Below are positions 9,124 to 17,946 of a stretch of DNA of 64,000 bases, one piece after another. This stretch comes from Pedobacter chinensis. GTDB taxonomy: Bacteria > Bacteroidota > Bacteroidia > Sphingobacteriales > Sphingobacteriaceae. Every line of letters begins with the position of its first letter. The first letter of the stretch is position 1. The notes under the pieces were generated by a model. It was not told where the DNA came from, made no database searches, and worked only from the letters and a program-made list of their open reading frames with translations. The DNA lies in contig NZ_QPKV01000004.1 of the NCBI RefSeq assembly GCF_003339865.1, positions 62,001-126,000 of the forward strand. Reading direction: 5' to 3'. Both the position numbers and the translations under genes were made by a program.

Positions 9124-9723
9124 GAGTACACAGTTGTAATCAATGGCAAACCACAAGGTCCATATAGCCTGGCCGATCTTAAGGATTTAAATATTAAACC
9201 CAATACATTCATCCGTAAACCCGGAATGGACGATTATAAAGAAGCTCACGCAATTTCCGAACTGCGTGAGCTTTTGGGTTTTAAATATCAAAAAACAGCG
9301 CCACAGTATTTTGCTGCTTTTGATCAGCGCTTGCTGGCATCAGTAATAGATCATTTCTTGATTTTTGCCATTTACAGCATCGTCATTTTACTGAGTTTCA
9401 TTTTTATTGAAGGAAAAGATCAGCGGATAATGGCTTACCTTATTCCTTTTCCATCCGTCTTTATTTTTAAACTGATTTATGGCAGTTTCGCCGAAGCATC
9501 AGCAGCGCAGGCAACCATTGGGAAAAAGTTGTTAAATATTAAAGTAACCGATTTAGAAGGTACACGAATTTCTTTCGGCAGATCCTTGGCAAGAAATCTC
9601 TCGAAAATCTTATCTGTGATACCTGTTTTTTTTGGTTATTTATATAGTTTCCTCAATAAGAAAAACCAGTGCTGGCATGATATCGCAGCAGATACATTGG
9701 TCATAAAGGATCGGTTGATTTGA
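9115..9723 (+). CDS. GYF_2-RDD membrane protein
   Basis: 202 residues. Residues 1-55 form a GYF_2 (DUF4339) domain (YTVVINGKPQGPYSLADLKD with the GPYS core). Residues about 65-200 form an RDD domain: the Arg in AAFDQRLLASVIDHFLIF, two or more membrane segments, and the typical AQATIGKKLLNIKVTDLEG and late RNLSKILSVIPVFFGY. RDD proteins are inner-membrane proteins of mostly unknown role. Confidence 0.82.
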   Translation: MNPEYTVVINGKPQGPYSLADLKDLNIKPNTFIRKPGMDDYKEAHAISELRELLGFKYQKTAPQYFAAFDQRLLASVIDHFLIFAIYSIVILLSFIFIEGKDQRIMAYLIPFPSVFIFKLIYGSFAEASAAQATIGKKLLNIKVTDLEGTRISFGRSLARNLSKILSVIPVFFGYLYSFLNKKNQCWHDIAADTLVIKDRLI

Positions 9724-9748
9724 TGAATGATATAAGCATGTTCAAAAA

Positions 9749-10945
9749 CTAATAGAGTAGCCCAAACATCCAAAGCGGTATTTTATTGTCAATTCCGGCT
9801 TCCATATCATCCATGGCAAAAAAAGAGTTTTCAATACCGTTTAATTGTTTTTTTGACTTCCCTTTTCCGCCAATTTCAAAAGTAAGTTGATCATCAACAA
9901 AAAAATCGCCTCTTAAGGGAAGATTTATTGAATGACCGACATTTTTTAATTGATTCATAAAGAATGCTTCACGCAACGCTCCCTTATCAGTGTTGTTTGG
10001 GCTTATAGCAAATAATAAATTGGTGTTCTCTAAAAATATTTTATCGGGTTTTTGTAACGTACTAATGCTTTTTCCGGCAGCAGTAAGCGAATTGATTAAT
10101 CTTGCATTGTCTAAGTAATGTAGATATTCTATAATCATATTCCTGTTGATGCCTGTTTTTTCGCTTAGATTAGTGATGTTGGGTTTAAATGGAACATTGG
10201 TCGATAAAATATACATCAGTTGGTATATTTTTCGGGAATGATGAGGGTTAAAACCTGCTATAAATTGTAAGTCTTCTTCTATAATAAGCCTTACTACTTT
10301 TTCTAAACGTAAATGATAAGTGTTTATATTTTCGATAAAAAATGGATAATAGCCATGTTTAAGGTAATCATTAAAATATTGTAAAGGTTTAAAATTGCCA
10401 ATAATGCTGTTTGCAATTTCTACATGGTTATTTAGTATATCTGCAAGTGAAATAGCACCTAAATTTATAACACCTCTAAAATTTAAAAATTCGCGATAAG
10501 ATAAGCCTGTTAATTCATATTGAACAGCCCGGCGGCTTAAATCGGCATTTTGACGTGAAATATCAATAATAGATGAGCCAGTAAATACAATTTTTAAATC
10601 TTTATAAAAATCGTAAATGTTTTTAATTTCTTTTGCCCAGTCCGGATATTTATGCACTTCATCTATAAAAAGTATTTTGCCACCATTTTGCCTAAATTCT
10701 ACTGCGAAATCGATCAAGCTATGGACAGTAAAGTATATATCATCCATAGTAATGTATAAGGCATTACTGCTTAATCCATATTCCAGTTTTATTCGCTGCA
10801 ACATCAAGGTCGTTTTTCCGGTGCCTCGGGCGCCTAAAATACCAATTAACCTATCGTTCCAATCAATTTTTTTGATTAAAGGCCTTACAATATCCGTTGA
10901 TTGTTGTTGTACAACCAAATTAGATTTTATTTGAATATTTTCCAT
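9749..10945 (-). CDS. DUF4143-type AAA ATPase
   Basis: 398 residues. Walker A GARGTGKTT at about 38-46, Walker B KILFIDEVHKYPDW, and a sensor-like FTGSS. The C-terminal half is the winged-helix plus DUF4143 nuclease-like domain (TNLSEKTGINRNMIIEYLHY; FEIGGKGKSKKQ close to the end). Proteins of this class (COG1373-like) are common, multi-copy and poorly understood; many look mobile. A second member is at 33682. A 56-bp perfect palindrome lies 14 nt upstream of its start. Confidence 0.85.
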   Translation of the reverse strand: MENIQIKSNLVVQQQSTDIVRPLIKKIDWNDRLIGILGARGTGKTTLMLQRIKLEYGLSSNALYITMDDIYFTVHSLIDFAVEFRQNGGKILFIDEVHKYPDWAKEIKNIYDFYKDLKIVFTGSSIIDISRQNADLSRRAVQYELTGLSYREFLNFRGVINLGAISLADILNNHVEIANSIIGNFKPLQYFNDYLKHGYYPFFIENINTYHLRLEKVVRLIIEEDLQFIAGFNPHHSRKIYQLMYILSTNVPFKPNITNLSEKTGINRNMIIEYLHYLDNARLINSLTAAGKSISTLQKPDKIFLENTNLLFAISPNNTDKGALREAFFMNQLKNVGHSINLPLRGDFFVDDQLTFEIGGKGKSKKQLNGIENSFFAMDDMEAGIDNKIPLWMFGLLY

Positions 10946-10959
10946 TTGATGTATTGTAT

Positions 10960-11015
10960 TAGCAAAAATAGGTAAAATTGCTATAAATTTATAGCAATTT
11001 TACCTATTTTTGCTA
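10960..11015. promoter_or_regulatory. 56-bp perfect palindrome upstream of the DUF4143 gene
   Basis: Reading outward from the centre (TATAAATTTATA), every base pairs with its partner for 28 bp on each side; arms include AGCAAAAATAGGTAAAATTG. It lies 14 nt before the ATPase start and about 85 nt before ispG. It could be an operator, a cruciform-forming site, or the end scar of a mobile gene. It lacks the G/C-rich core expected of a terminator. Confidence 0.85.
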
Positions 11016-11086
11016 TATTCTAAGATCAGAATAATCCTTTTATATACTCCTTTAAGAATTTAACATTAAAACATTCCAACAATCCT

Positions 11087-11094
11087 TATCTTTG
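11087..11094 (+). promoter_or_regulatory. -7 box (TATCTTTG) before ispG
   Basis: Exact match to the Bacteroidota TAnnTTTG element, 7 nt before the ATG of ispG. No convincing -33 TTTG is visible. If used, the transcript would be almost leaderless. Confidence 0.4.
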
Positions 11095-11101
11095 CAATCG
11101 C

Positions 11102-13123
11102 ATGGAAAATATATTGGTAAAGCATGATTTAAGTGGAGGATATTGCAATAGTTTAACGCAATATTCGAGGTATTTAACCCGCGAGGTTAATATTGGAGAT
11201 ATCGCTTTAGGCGGGCATAATCCAATTCGAATCCAATCCATGACAACCACTGATACCATGGATACCATAGGAACAGTTGAGCAAACCATCCGCATGGTAG
11301 AATCAGGTTGCGAATATGTTCGTATTACTGCACCAAGCATTAAGGAAGCTGAAAATCTGGCCAATATTAAGAAAGAACTGCGCTTTCGTGGATATCATGT
11401 TCCCCTCATTGCTGATATTCATTTTACTCCGAATGCCGCTGAAATGGCTGCCAGGATTGTAGAAAAGGTTCGTGTAAATCCAGGAAATTACGCTGATAAG
11501 AAGAAATTTGAAAATATCGAATATACGCAGGATGCTTATAACGCAGAACTGGACAGAATTTACAAGAAGTTTATTCCGTTGGTAAAAATCTGCAAAGAAT
11601 ATGGTACAGCCATGCGTATTGGCACCAATCACGGTTCACTGTCCGACAGGATCATGAGTCACTATGGTGACACGCCAAGGGGAATGGTAGAATCGGCAAT
11701 GGAATTTATTCGCATGTGTGAAGATCAGAATTATTACAATCTGGTTATCTCCATGAAAGCAAGTAATACACAGGTCATGGTTCAGGCCTATCGTTTATTG
11801 GTAGAAACCATGGCGAAAGAAGGGATGAATTATCCTTTACATTTAGGAGTAACTGAAGCTGGCGATGGAGAAGACGGGCGTATTAAATCGGCCGTGGGAA
11901 TTGGTACTTTATTGGAAGACGGGTTGGGTGATACCATTCGTGTTTCTTTAACAGAAGATCCTGAATTTGAAGCACCAGTTGCAAAAGCTTTAGCCGATCG
12001 ATATGTTTTGAGGAGTCAGAAGTCCGGAGTCGGAAGTCAGAAGTCTGAAAATGCAAATGAATTTGAATCGATAAATCTTCGGACTCCGGACTCCGGACTC
12101 CGGACTTATTCTCCCTATTCCTATTCCAGACGCATAACTCAACCTGTTCAGCACATCGGTGGGCATCATCATCCAGTTGTAATGATTGATGTTTCTAAAG
12201 AAAACCTGAAAGATCCTTATTTCTTAAGTTCTGTTGGATACCATTATAGCGCTGGTTTAGATAAATATAATCTGGCCGACCAAGCTTGTGATTTAGCTTA
12301 TTTAGGCGATAACTTACCGTCGTTTTCTTTTCCTGGAAATCTGAAACAGATTTACAATTATCATACATGGTTGGGCTTAAAAGATAAAAATAACTGTCAT
12401 CCGCTATTTTCTTTTGAAGAATTCAATAAGACTGAAATTAAGGATGAACTATTAAATTTCGTTCAGATTGATGCTAAACAGTTGACCTATTTAGCGATTA
12501 ACCAATCAACCAATTCAATAATTCAACAATTTAACAATGTTGTCCTTATCCTGGAAACATCAGCCGAGCACGAAATGGCAGAACAAAGAGCATTCTTTGT
12601 GGCTTTGCAAGAGAAAAACATTCAAATTCCGGTAATCATCAAAAGAACTTATAAAGATTTAGATGCTGATCATTTAATGCTATATGCTGCGACTGATTTG
12701 GGCGCTTTGCTAACTGATGGTTTTGGAGATGGCGTTTGGATTGATGCAGCTGGCTTAAACCTGGGTTTAATAAACTCAACCAGTTTCGGTGTTTTGCAGG
12801 CTACCCGTACCAGAATCAGTAAAACGGAATATATTTCTTGTCCGAGTTGTGGAAGAACACTTTTCGATTTACAGGAAACCACACAATTAATCCGTTCAAG
12901 AACTGATCATTTAAAAGGGATCAAAATCGGTATTATGGGTTGTATTGTAAATGGGCCTGGTGAAATGGCCGATGCCGATTACGGTTATGTTGGAACCGGC
13001 CCTGATAAGATTACATTGTACCGTGGAAAGGAAGTGGTAAAGAAAAATGTAACTACTGCATACGCATTGGATGAATTGATTGATATCATTAAAGATGATG
13101 GGAATTGGGTAGAAAAAGTTTAG
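11102..13123 (+). CDS. ispG: 4-hydroxy-3-methylbut-2-enyl diphosphate synthase (long form)
   Basis: 673 residues, the long three-domain form found in Bacteroidota. Converts MEcPP to HMBPP in the MEP isoprenoid pathway, using a [4Fe-4S] cluster. Visible: TIM-barrel start (IGGHNPIRIQSMTTTDTMDT-like GGHNPIRIQSMTTTDT), VPLIADIHFTPNAA, AMRIGTNHGSLSDR; C-terminal cluster domain with CPSCGRT and MGCIVNGPGEMADADYGYVG. Two stretches do not look like family sequence and match intergenic repeat DNA: residues about 303-338 (12012-12108) and about 465-480 (12497-12541). Both keep the frame, so the protein is probably made with them. Confidence 0.92.
   Translation: MENILVKHDLSGGYCNSLTQYSRYLTREVNIGDIALGGHNPIRIQSMTTTDTMDTIGTVEQTIRMVESGCEYVRITAPSIKEAENLANIKKELRFRGYHVPLIADIHFTPNAAEMAARIVEKVRVNPGNYADKKKFENIEYTQDAYNAELDRIYKKFIPLVKICKEYGTAMRIGTNHGSLSDRIMSHYGDTPRGMVESAMEFIRMCEDQNYYNLVISMKASNTQVMVQAYRLLVETMAKEGMNYPLHLGVTEAGDGEDGRIKSAVGIGTLLEDGLGDTIRVSLTEDPEFEAPVAKALADRYVLRSQKSGVGSQKSENANEFESINLRTPDSGLRTYSPYSYSRRITQPVQHIGGHHHPVVMIDVSKENLKDPYFLSSVGYHYSAGLDKYNLADQACDLAYLGDNLPSFSFPGNLKQIYNYHTWLGLKDKNNCHPLFSFEEFNKTEIKDELLNFVQIDAKQLTYLAINQSTNSIIQQFNNVVLILETSAEHEMAEQRAFFVALQEKNIQIPVIIKRTYKDLDADHLMLYAATDLGALLTDGFGDGVWIDAAGLNLGLINSTSFGVLQATRTRISKTEYISCPSCGRTLFDLQETTQLIRSRTDHLKGIKIGIMGCIVNGPGEMADADYGYVGTGPDKITLYRGKEVVKKNVTTAYALDELIDIIKDDGNWVEKV
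12012..12108. repeat. palindromic GTCCGGAGTC repeat inside ispG
   Basis: A left arm of AGTCAGAAGTCCGGAGTCGG words and a right arm of repeated GACTCCGGACTCC face each other across about 30 nt, giving a potential hairpin within the coding frame. It encodes a Ser/Gly/Lys-rich then Arg/Thr-rich linker between the TIM barrel and the middle domain. Confidence 0.8.
12497..12541. repeat. word-like repeat inside ispG
   Basis: AATCAACCAATTCAATAATT followed by CAACAATTTAACAAT has the texture of intergenic repeats seen near 53850-53925 and 58735-58830. In ispG it encodes an Asn/Gln/Ser-rich stretch (NQSTNSIIQQFNN) in the middle domain. Confidence 0.6.
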
Positions 13124-13130
13124 CGTTATC

Positions 13131-13157
13131 ATCATTGCGAGGCACGAAGCAATCTTA
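13131..13157. repeat. type A repeat, half copy
   Basis: ATCATTGCGAGGCACGAAGC then AATCTTA directly after the ispG stop codon. Confidence 0.7.
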
Positions 13158-13263
13158 TTAGTAGGTGCATTTTCATTCTGAGCCTGTTGAAGAAGTGTTT
13201 TTATATCAACATAATATTGCTACAGCTATTAATAAACTAACCAGGAAAGCTTAAATTGCCTTA

Positions 13264-14537
13264 ATGAATATCCCTGAATTTCAATCTATATTTAATGAAC
13301 TTAGAAACTGGCTTATCGGTAAAGGCTTTTCAGGTAGTGAATTAATTTATTCTTACTTTTTTATTGGGCTTATTGGCGTAACACTATTCCTGTTTATTAC
13401 CATATTTATTACCCGCCAGATTTTCATTGGTGTTGTAAAAAGTGCCAAAACTAAATCCGATTGGCAAAAAGCACTCTTCGAGTTTAGGGTTTTCAGGGCC
13501 TTTGCTTTAATTTTTGGTGCTTACATTATTTACAATGCTGTTCCTTACGTTTTTATAGATTTTAAAAACTGGAGATTTTATGCTTTGATTGTTGCTAAAA
13601 TCTATATGGTTTTAGCGGTGATGTTTGCAATAAATGCATTTCTTAATGCATTGGTATCCATTATGGAAACCTCTAAAAAATATGCAGACAAACCCATCAG
13701 AAGTTATAAGCAGGTTGCAAAAATTGTTTTTTACATTGTTGGATTTGTATTGATTCTCTCCATTATTTTGGGCGAATCGCCGCTATATGTTTTCGGCGGT
13801 TTTGGTGCAGTAACAGCTGTGTTGATTTTAGTCTTCCGCGATCCGATTTTAGGTTTTGTGGCTTCAGTACAAATGAGTGCCATTGATCTGGTTCGTGTTG
13901 GAGATTGGATCACAGTAGAAAAATATGGTGCTGATGGAGAAGTGACCGAAATCAATTTAACCACTATTAAGGTTAGAAACTGGGATAAAACAGTAACCAT
14001 TGTGCCGAGTTATGCAATTGTTAGTGAATCATTTAAAAACTGGCGGGCCATGGAGGAGAGTGAGGGACGAAGAATCAAACGCCACATTAATATTAAAATT
14101 TCCAGTATTAAATTTTGTGATGAAGATTTAATTAATCGGTTGAAAAGTATTGATTTTTTAAAGGATTACTAAAAGAAACACAAACCAAAATTGAGCAGTA
14201 TAATGCAGAAAATACAGTAAATCCTAATAATTTGGTTAATGGTCGCCACATGACCAATATTGGTACCTTCAGGGTTTATGCAGAGAAATACCTGGAGAGC
14301 AATCCTTACATCAATACCGATCTAACTTTTATGGTACGCCAGTTACAAGCTACTGAAAACGGACTTCCAATAGAGATTTATGTGTTTTCAAAAGAGAAGG
14401 GTTTAAAGAAATTTGAAGAAGTGGCAGCTGATATTTTCGATCATTTACTCGCTGCGGTTCCGTATTTTGATTTGGAAATTTTTCAGAGCCCAAGTGGAAG
14501 TGATATGAGAGGGTTTGTTGGTAGGGGGAATGATTAG
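13264..14537 (+). pseudogene. MscS-family mechanosensitive channel, -1 frameshift
   Basis: The first frame (13264-14172, 302 codons) has four N-terminal membrane segments, then the MscS pore and beta domain (YVFGGFGAVTAVLILVFRDP, SAIDLVRVGDWITVEKYGAD, NWDKTVTIVPSYAIVSESFKN). It stops abruptly after SIDFLKDY. The remainder of the family domain continues in the -1 frame from about 14160 (KGLLKETQTKIEQYNAEN ... NGRHMTNIGTFRVYAEKYLE) to 14537. The join is at T TTT TTA (14154-14160), a heptamer on which a -1 slip restores the frame exactly. Either one T was lost (mutation or sequencing error) or the site is recoded. The restored length of about 424 residues fits YbdG-like channels. Confidence 0.85.
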
Positions 14538-14574
14538 GGGGAGTTAAGATCTTCTGGACAGCTGACCTAGGCTG

Positions 14575-14677
14575 TCGTCATGCTGACCTGTAGCGAAGCG
14601 GAAAGCTACGAAGTAAATTTATTTCAGCATCTTTCCTGCTACTATAGACCCTGAAATAAATTCAGGGTGACGACGAC
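14575..14677. repeat. type B palindromic repeat
   Basis: GTCGTCATGCTGACCTGTAG at the left, TTTATTTCAGCATC in the middle, ACCCTGAAATAAATTCAGGG then TGACGAC at the right. Related copies are at 24830-24922 and 36722-36788, and a half copy at 55790-55822. Confidence 0.75.
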
Positions 14678-14753
14678 AGCCTTGATCTAAAACTTAATGA
14701 AAGTAAATGAAATAATCTTATCTAAATTCAAATAATCAGAATGCTAGCATTTG

Positions 14754-15581
14754 TTATTCCTCTCCCAAAAAAGTTAAACATTTTTCGCAAACCTTAAACA
14801 AAAGTGGCGGCAAAGTTTCATTTTCATAGGGATGCGACGCACCATAAACATGGTTTGCACCCTCAATTTTAACTAATCTGCTGTTAGGATTGGCATCTGC
14901 CAGTTGCTGAGCATTTTGAAAAGGAACATTTACATCATCATCTCCTTGTACAATTAACCAGGGAATATTAATGCGCTTGGCCGCTTCAATAATGTTTAAA
15001 GTATCAGCATGTTCTTCTAAATCTTCCAGTAGTGTTGCATTTAAAGGCATCTCTTCTTTGGTTCTGGCATTGGTCACATAAATTTTTCCAGTTTTTTTCC
15101 ATTCTGCTTCCTGCTCTTTTTTCCATAAGCCGTTGAATGCAGAAACAGCACTCCAGGTAATCAGTTTGTTAATCCTTAAATCGTTGGCAGCTTCAATAAT
15201 TGCCAAACCACCCCCACGGCTATGACCAATTAAGTTCACTTCAGTTTCCTTGCCATACGCTTTCTCTATAAAATCGAGTACAGCATTCACATCAAATAAT
15301 TCTTTTGAAACTGTATTACTTGCAAAAGTTTCCATATCGGTCACATCTTTGGGGTTATCGGCAGGAACGCCACTGTGCGATAAATTAAACTTAATGTAAC
15401 GGTAGCCATTACTTGCAAAATACCTGGCCACTAAATGATGTGCTCCCCAATCTTTAAAGCCCTTAAAGCCGTGAACAAAAAGTACAATAGGCGTTTTTGG
15501 GTTTTTGTCATCAAAAGTAATGTCGCCAATAATTAATTTTCCATCTGAACCAATCAGGCTGAATTCGCTTTGTGTAATCAT
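14754..15581 (-). CDS. alpha/beta hydrolase
   Basis: 275 residues. Oxyanion-hole region VLFVHGFKGFKDWGA, nucleophile elbow GHSRGG (Ser at about residue 120), acid region WLIVQGDDDVNVPF and catalytic His in GANHVYG. No signal peptide, so probably cytoplasmic. The family is broad (DLH/esterase-like); the substrate is unknown. Confidence 0.85.
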   Translation of the reverse strand: MITQSEFSLIGSDGKLIIGDITFDDKNPKTPIVLFVHGFKGFKDWGAHHLVARYFASNGYRYIKFNLSHSGVPADNPKDVTDMETFASNTVSKELFDVNAVLDFIEKAYGKETEVNLIGHSRGGGLAIIEAANDLRINKLITWSAVSAFNGLWKKEQEAEWKKTGKIYVTNARTKEEMPLNATLLEDLEEHADTLNIIEAAKRINIPWLIVQGDDDVNVPFQNAQQLADANPNSRLVKIEGANHVYGASHPYENETLPPLLFKVCEKCLTFLGEE

Positions 15582-15686
15582 AGTTTTTAAGTTTTACTTT
15601 ATAGATTTAAAGAAATAGTCACAGATTTTTACAAAAGATTATCTGCTTAAATTCCAAGGATTCGGTTGAGAAATTAATTTGATTTC

Positions 15687-16082
15687 TCAACTTCTATTGT
15701 AATAATACCAGGCCCAGCCAATAAATAACAATTGGAAAGGCAATCGCATCCAGGCAATAAAAGGTGTTATATATATTTTACCCAGTATAAAAGGTGCAAT
15801 TTCAACCATGTAAACGTGAACGGGTATAAATGCAATAAGCATCAAAATAATTAACAGCGATGCTAACTTTCTGGTTTTTGAAAAAATCAATAAAATCCCT
15901 AAAATGATTTCAAATGCACCAGAAAGGTAAATTAAAAATTCATGAGCAGGCAACCATCCGGGCATGATGGCGTAATATACTTTAGTGGAAACAAAATGAT
16001 TACACCCTGCCAGAACATAAAATAGTGCATAAATCCAAAGAAATATTTTATAACTTAAAGATGGATTGTCAGTGTTTTGCAT
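15687..16082 (-). CDS. DoxX-like membrane protein
   Basis: 131 residues with four membrane segments (FLWIYALFYVLAGCNHF, FLIYLSGAFEIILGILLIF, LASLLIILMLIAFIPVHVYM, LPFQLLFIGWAWYYY). The GxxHF near the first helix and the second-helix pattern SGxxEIxxGxxL are typical of DoxX/DoxX-like proteins. Divergent from hemA. Function unknown. Confidence 0.78.
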   Translation of the reverse strand: MQNTDNPSLSYKIFLWIYALFYVLAGCNHFVSTKVYYAIMPGWLPAHEFLIYLSGAFEIILGILLIFSKTRKLASLLIILMLIAFIPVHVYMVEIAPFILGKIYITPFIAWMRLPFQLLFIGWAWYYYNRS

Positions 16083-16148
16083 TTATTTAAAACCGTTCTA
16101 AATTGATGTAAATTACAGGTTAATGACAGTCACATGCATTCGCCGTGT

Positions 16149-16156
16149 TACTTTTG
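16149..16156 (+). promoter_or_regulatory. -7 box (TACTTTTG) before hemA
   Basis: Matches TAnnTTTG, 30 nt before the hemA start; the -33 element is poor. Confidence 0.4.
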
Positions 16157-16186
16157 TATCCCGATAATAGTTAATAACGGAAACAC

Positions 16187-17413
16187 TTGGAATATTTAAA
16201 AGTAATAGCTTTTACGCATCACCACATCGACCTGAAATCTTTAGGGAAATTAGTTATTTGTGACCAGAGTTTAGACAGCAGGTTGAAGAATATTCAAACG
16301 GAGCTTCCTGTTAGCGAAATTTTCTATATCGGAACCTGCAACCGGGTAGAGTTTGTTTTTCTTACCAAAGAAAAAACCGATAAAGAATTTATTACCAAAT
16401 TCCTCTCTGTTTTAGATATGGGTTTGCCCGCAGAGTTCATGGAGCGTTTTCTTGATAATGTTACTGTTTACGAAAACGAAGAAGCTTTTAATCACCTTTT
16501 AAGAACTTCTTGTTCTTTAGAAAGCCTGGTTGTTGGAGAAAAGGAAATCCTGGCTCAAATCCGTAAAGCTTACGAAAACTGTCGTGATGCTGGTTTTACA
16601 GGTGATTACATGCGCATGATTATGGATAGGGTAATTAAAACGGCTAAAGAAGTTTATACCCATACCAACATTTCCAAAAATCCTGTTTCAGTGGTTTCAT
16701 TGGCTTACCGCAAGCTTAAAGAATTAAATATGTGCGGTAATTCACGCATTTTAATCATTGGTGCTGGTGAAACCAACCAAAATATCGCAAAATATTTAAA
16801 CAAACATAAATATTCCAATTTCTCAATTTTTAACCGCACGCTTTCTAAGGCAGAATCTCTTGCCGAAGAATTGAACGGCAAAGCCTATCATTTAAGCGCA
16901 CTCGAAAATTTTAAGGAAGGCTTTGATGTGATCATTACTTGTACAGGTTCAACAAACCATATTATTACCGAAGAGCTTTATTCAAAATTGCTTAATGGCG
17001 ATACTGGCAAAAAGGTGATTGTGGATCTGGCCATTCCTAATGATGTTAATCCAGCAGTTATTCATAACAATCCTGTTCATTATATCGAAGTAGAATCGCT
17101 TAAAGAGGTTGCCCGCAAAAATATTCAGGAACGTTACAATGAACTTGTTCATGCTGAAGAAATTATCAGTAATAACATCACTGAATTTTTCACGGTTTTA
17201 AAGCAACGCCGCATTGAGCTGGCCATGCAGGATGTTCCCCGCAAAATCAAGGAAATCAAAAACACAGCTTTAAATGGAGTGTTTGCAGATGAAATCAGTC
17301 AGATGGATGAAGCATCGCGAGAAGTTTTAGAACGTGTAATGAATTACATGGAGAAAAAATGCATCAGCGTTCCAATGATTATGGCTAAAGAAATTCTGGT
17401 TAAAGAATCTTAG
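16187..17413 (+). CDS. hemA: glutamyl-tRNA reductase
   Basis: Reduces glutamyl-tRNA(Glu) to glutamate-1-semialdehyde, the first committed step of C5 heme synthesis. 408 residues. Catalytic Cys in YIGTCNRVEF; SLVVGEKEILAQIRKAY; NADPH-binding IIGAGETNQNIAKYL; a C-terminal dimerisation helix. The start is TTG at 16187 (EYLKVIAFTHHHID follows), with no better ATG nearby. First gene of the heme cluster. Confidence 0.95.
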   Translation: MEYLKVIAFTHHHIDLKSLGKLVICDQSLDSRLKNIQTELPVSEIFYIGTCNRVEFVFLTKEKTDKEFITKFLSVLDMGLPAEFMERFLDNVTVYENEEAFNHLLRTSCSLESLVVGEKEILAQIRKAYENCRDAGFTGDYMRMIMDRVIKTAKEVYTHTNISKNPVSVVSLAYRKLKELNMCGNSRILIIGAGETNQNIAKYLNKHKYSNFSIFNRTLSKAESLAEELNGKAYHLSALENFKEGFDVIITCTGSTNHIITEELYSKLLNGDTGKKVIVDLAIPNDVNPAVIHNNPVHYIEVESLKEVARKNIQERYNELVHAEEIISNNITEFFTVLKQRRIELAMQDVPRKIKEIKNTALNGVFADEISQMDEASREVLERVMNYMEKKCISVPMIMAKEILVKES

Positions 17414-17425
17414 GTTGTAAGTTTT

Positions 17426-17453
17426 CGTCATTGCGAGGTACGAAGCAATCTTA
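17426..17453. repeat. type A repeat, half copy
   Basis: CGTCATTGCGAGGTACGAAG then CAATCTTA in the hemA-hemC gap. Confidence 0.7.
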
Positions 17454-17554
17454 AAGCTTTGGAGCATTAATTATTTCAGGATTTTATATTTTCTATTGCC
17501 ATGATTTGTGTCATCACGAAATATTTTTAAGCTTGCTGAGCGTAGTCTGAATAT

Positions 17555-17738
17555 GAAAAGCAGGTTTCAGTGCTTTTCGGTTATTTCAGCCCCGCTTTTC
17601 GTTTCAATCTTTTTGTAACTTCTGTCATGCTGAGGAACGAAGCATCTGTTTCATCGGTTGCAGATGCTTCGTTCCTCAGCATGACAAGATTATTCAGGGT
17701 TGTTGTAACAAAAAGTATTTTCACTCCAATCGGGTTTA
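17555..17738 (+). repeat. composite repeat element, copy 1 (core type C)
   Basis: Left module GAAAAGCAGG ... CCCGCTTTTCGTTTCAATCT, a core hairpin TGTCATGCTGAGGAACGAAG ... CTTCGTTCCTCAGCATGACA around CATCTGTTTCATCGGTTGCA, and right module AAAAAGTATTTTCACTCCAA then TCGGGTTTA. The same outer modules occur at 22409-22566 (reverse), 38158-38342 and 48175-48334, with different cores. With the type A half copy it fills the 17414-17946 gap; no gene is seen here. Confidence 0.8.
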
Positions 17739-17898
17739 GAGCACCTGGGTTCAGCGATTCAAATCCAAATCCCTTTCCAAAAGATTAAACTTACTTTCTA
17801 CCAATTGCTTAGCCACAGATCAAGGACGACCATTTGGTTCTAACCCGAGAAAATCTATCCGCTCTGTAACCTGACTGTCTCATTTTTAAACATATTTA

Positions 17899-17926
17899 TT
17901 GTTTCAGCACTATTTAACTAAATTTG
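17899..17926 (+). promoter_or_regulatory. promoter of hemCD
   Basis: TTG (17899-17901), 17 nt, then TAAATTTG (17919-17926), matching the Bacteroidota pattern with a slightly short spacer. Its position rules out starts upstream of about 17930. Confidence 0.5.
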
Positions 17927-17946
17927 CAATTCATTTAACCTTTATA

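Noticed and set aside
10960..11015. Palindrome as an intrinsic terminator for ispG or the ATPase
   Set aside because: It lies upstream of both divergent starts and its core is AT-rich, so a terminator role makes no sense.
17899..17946. Longer N-terminus for the HemC-HemD protein
   Set aside because: The promoter -7 box lies within it.
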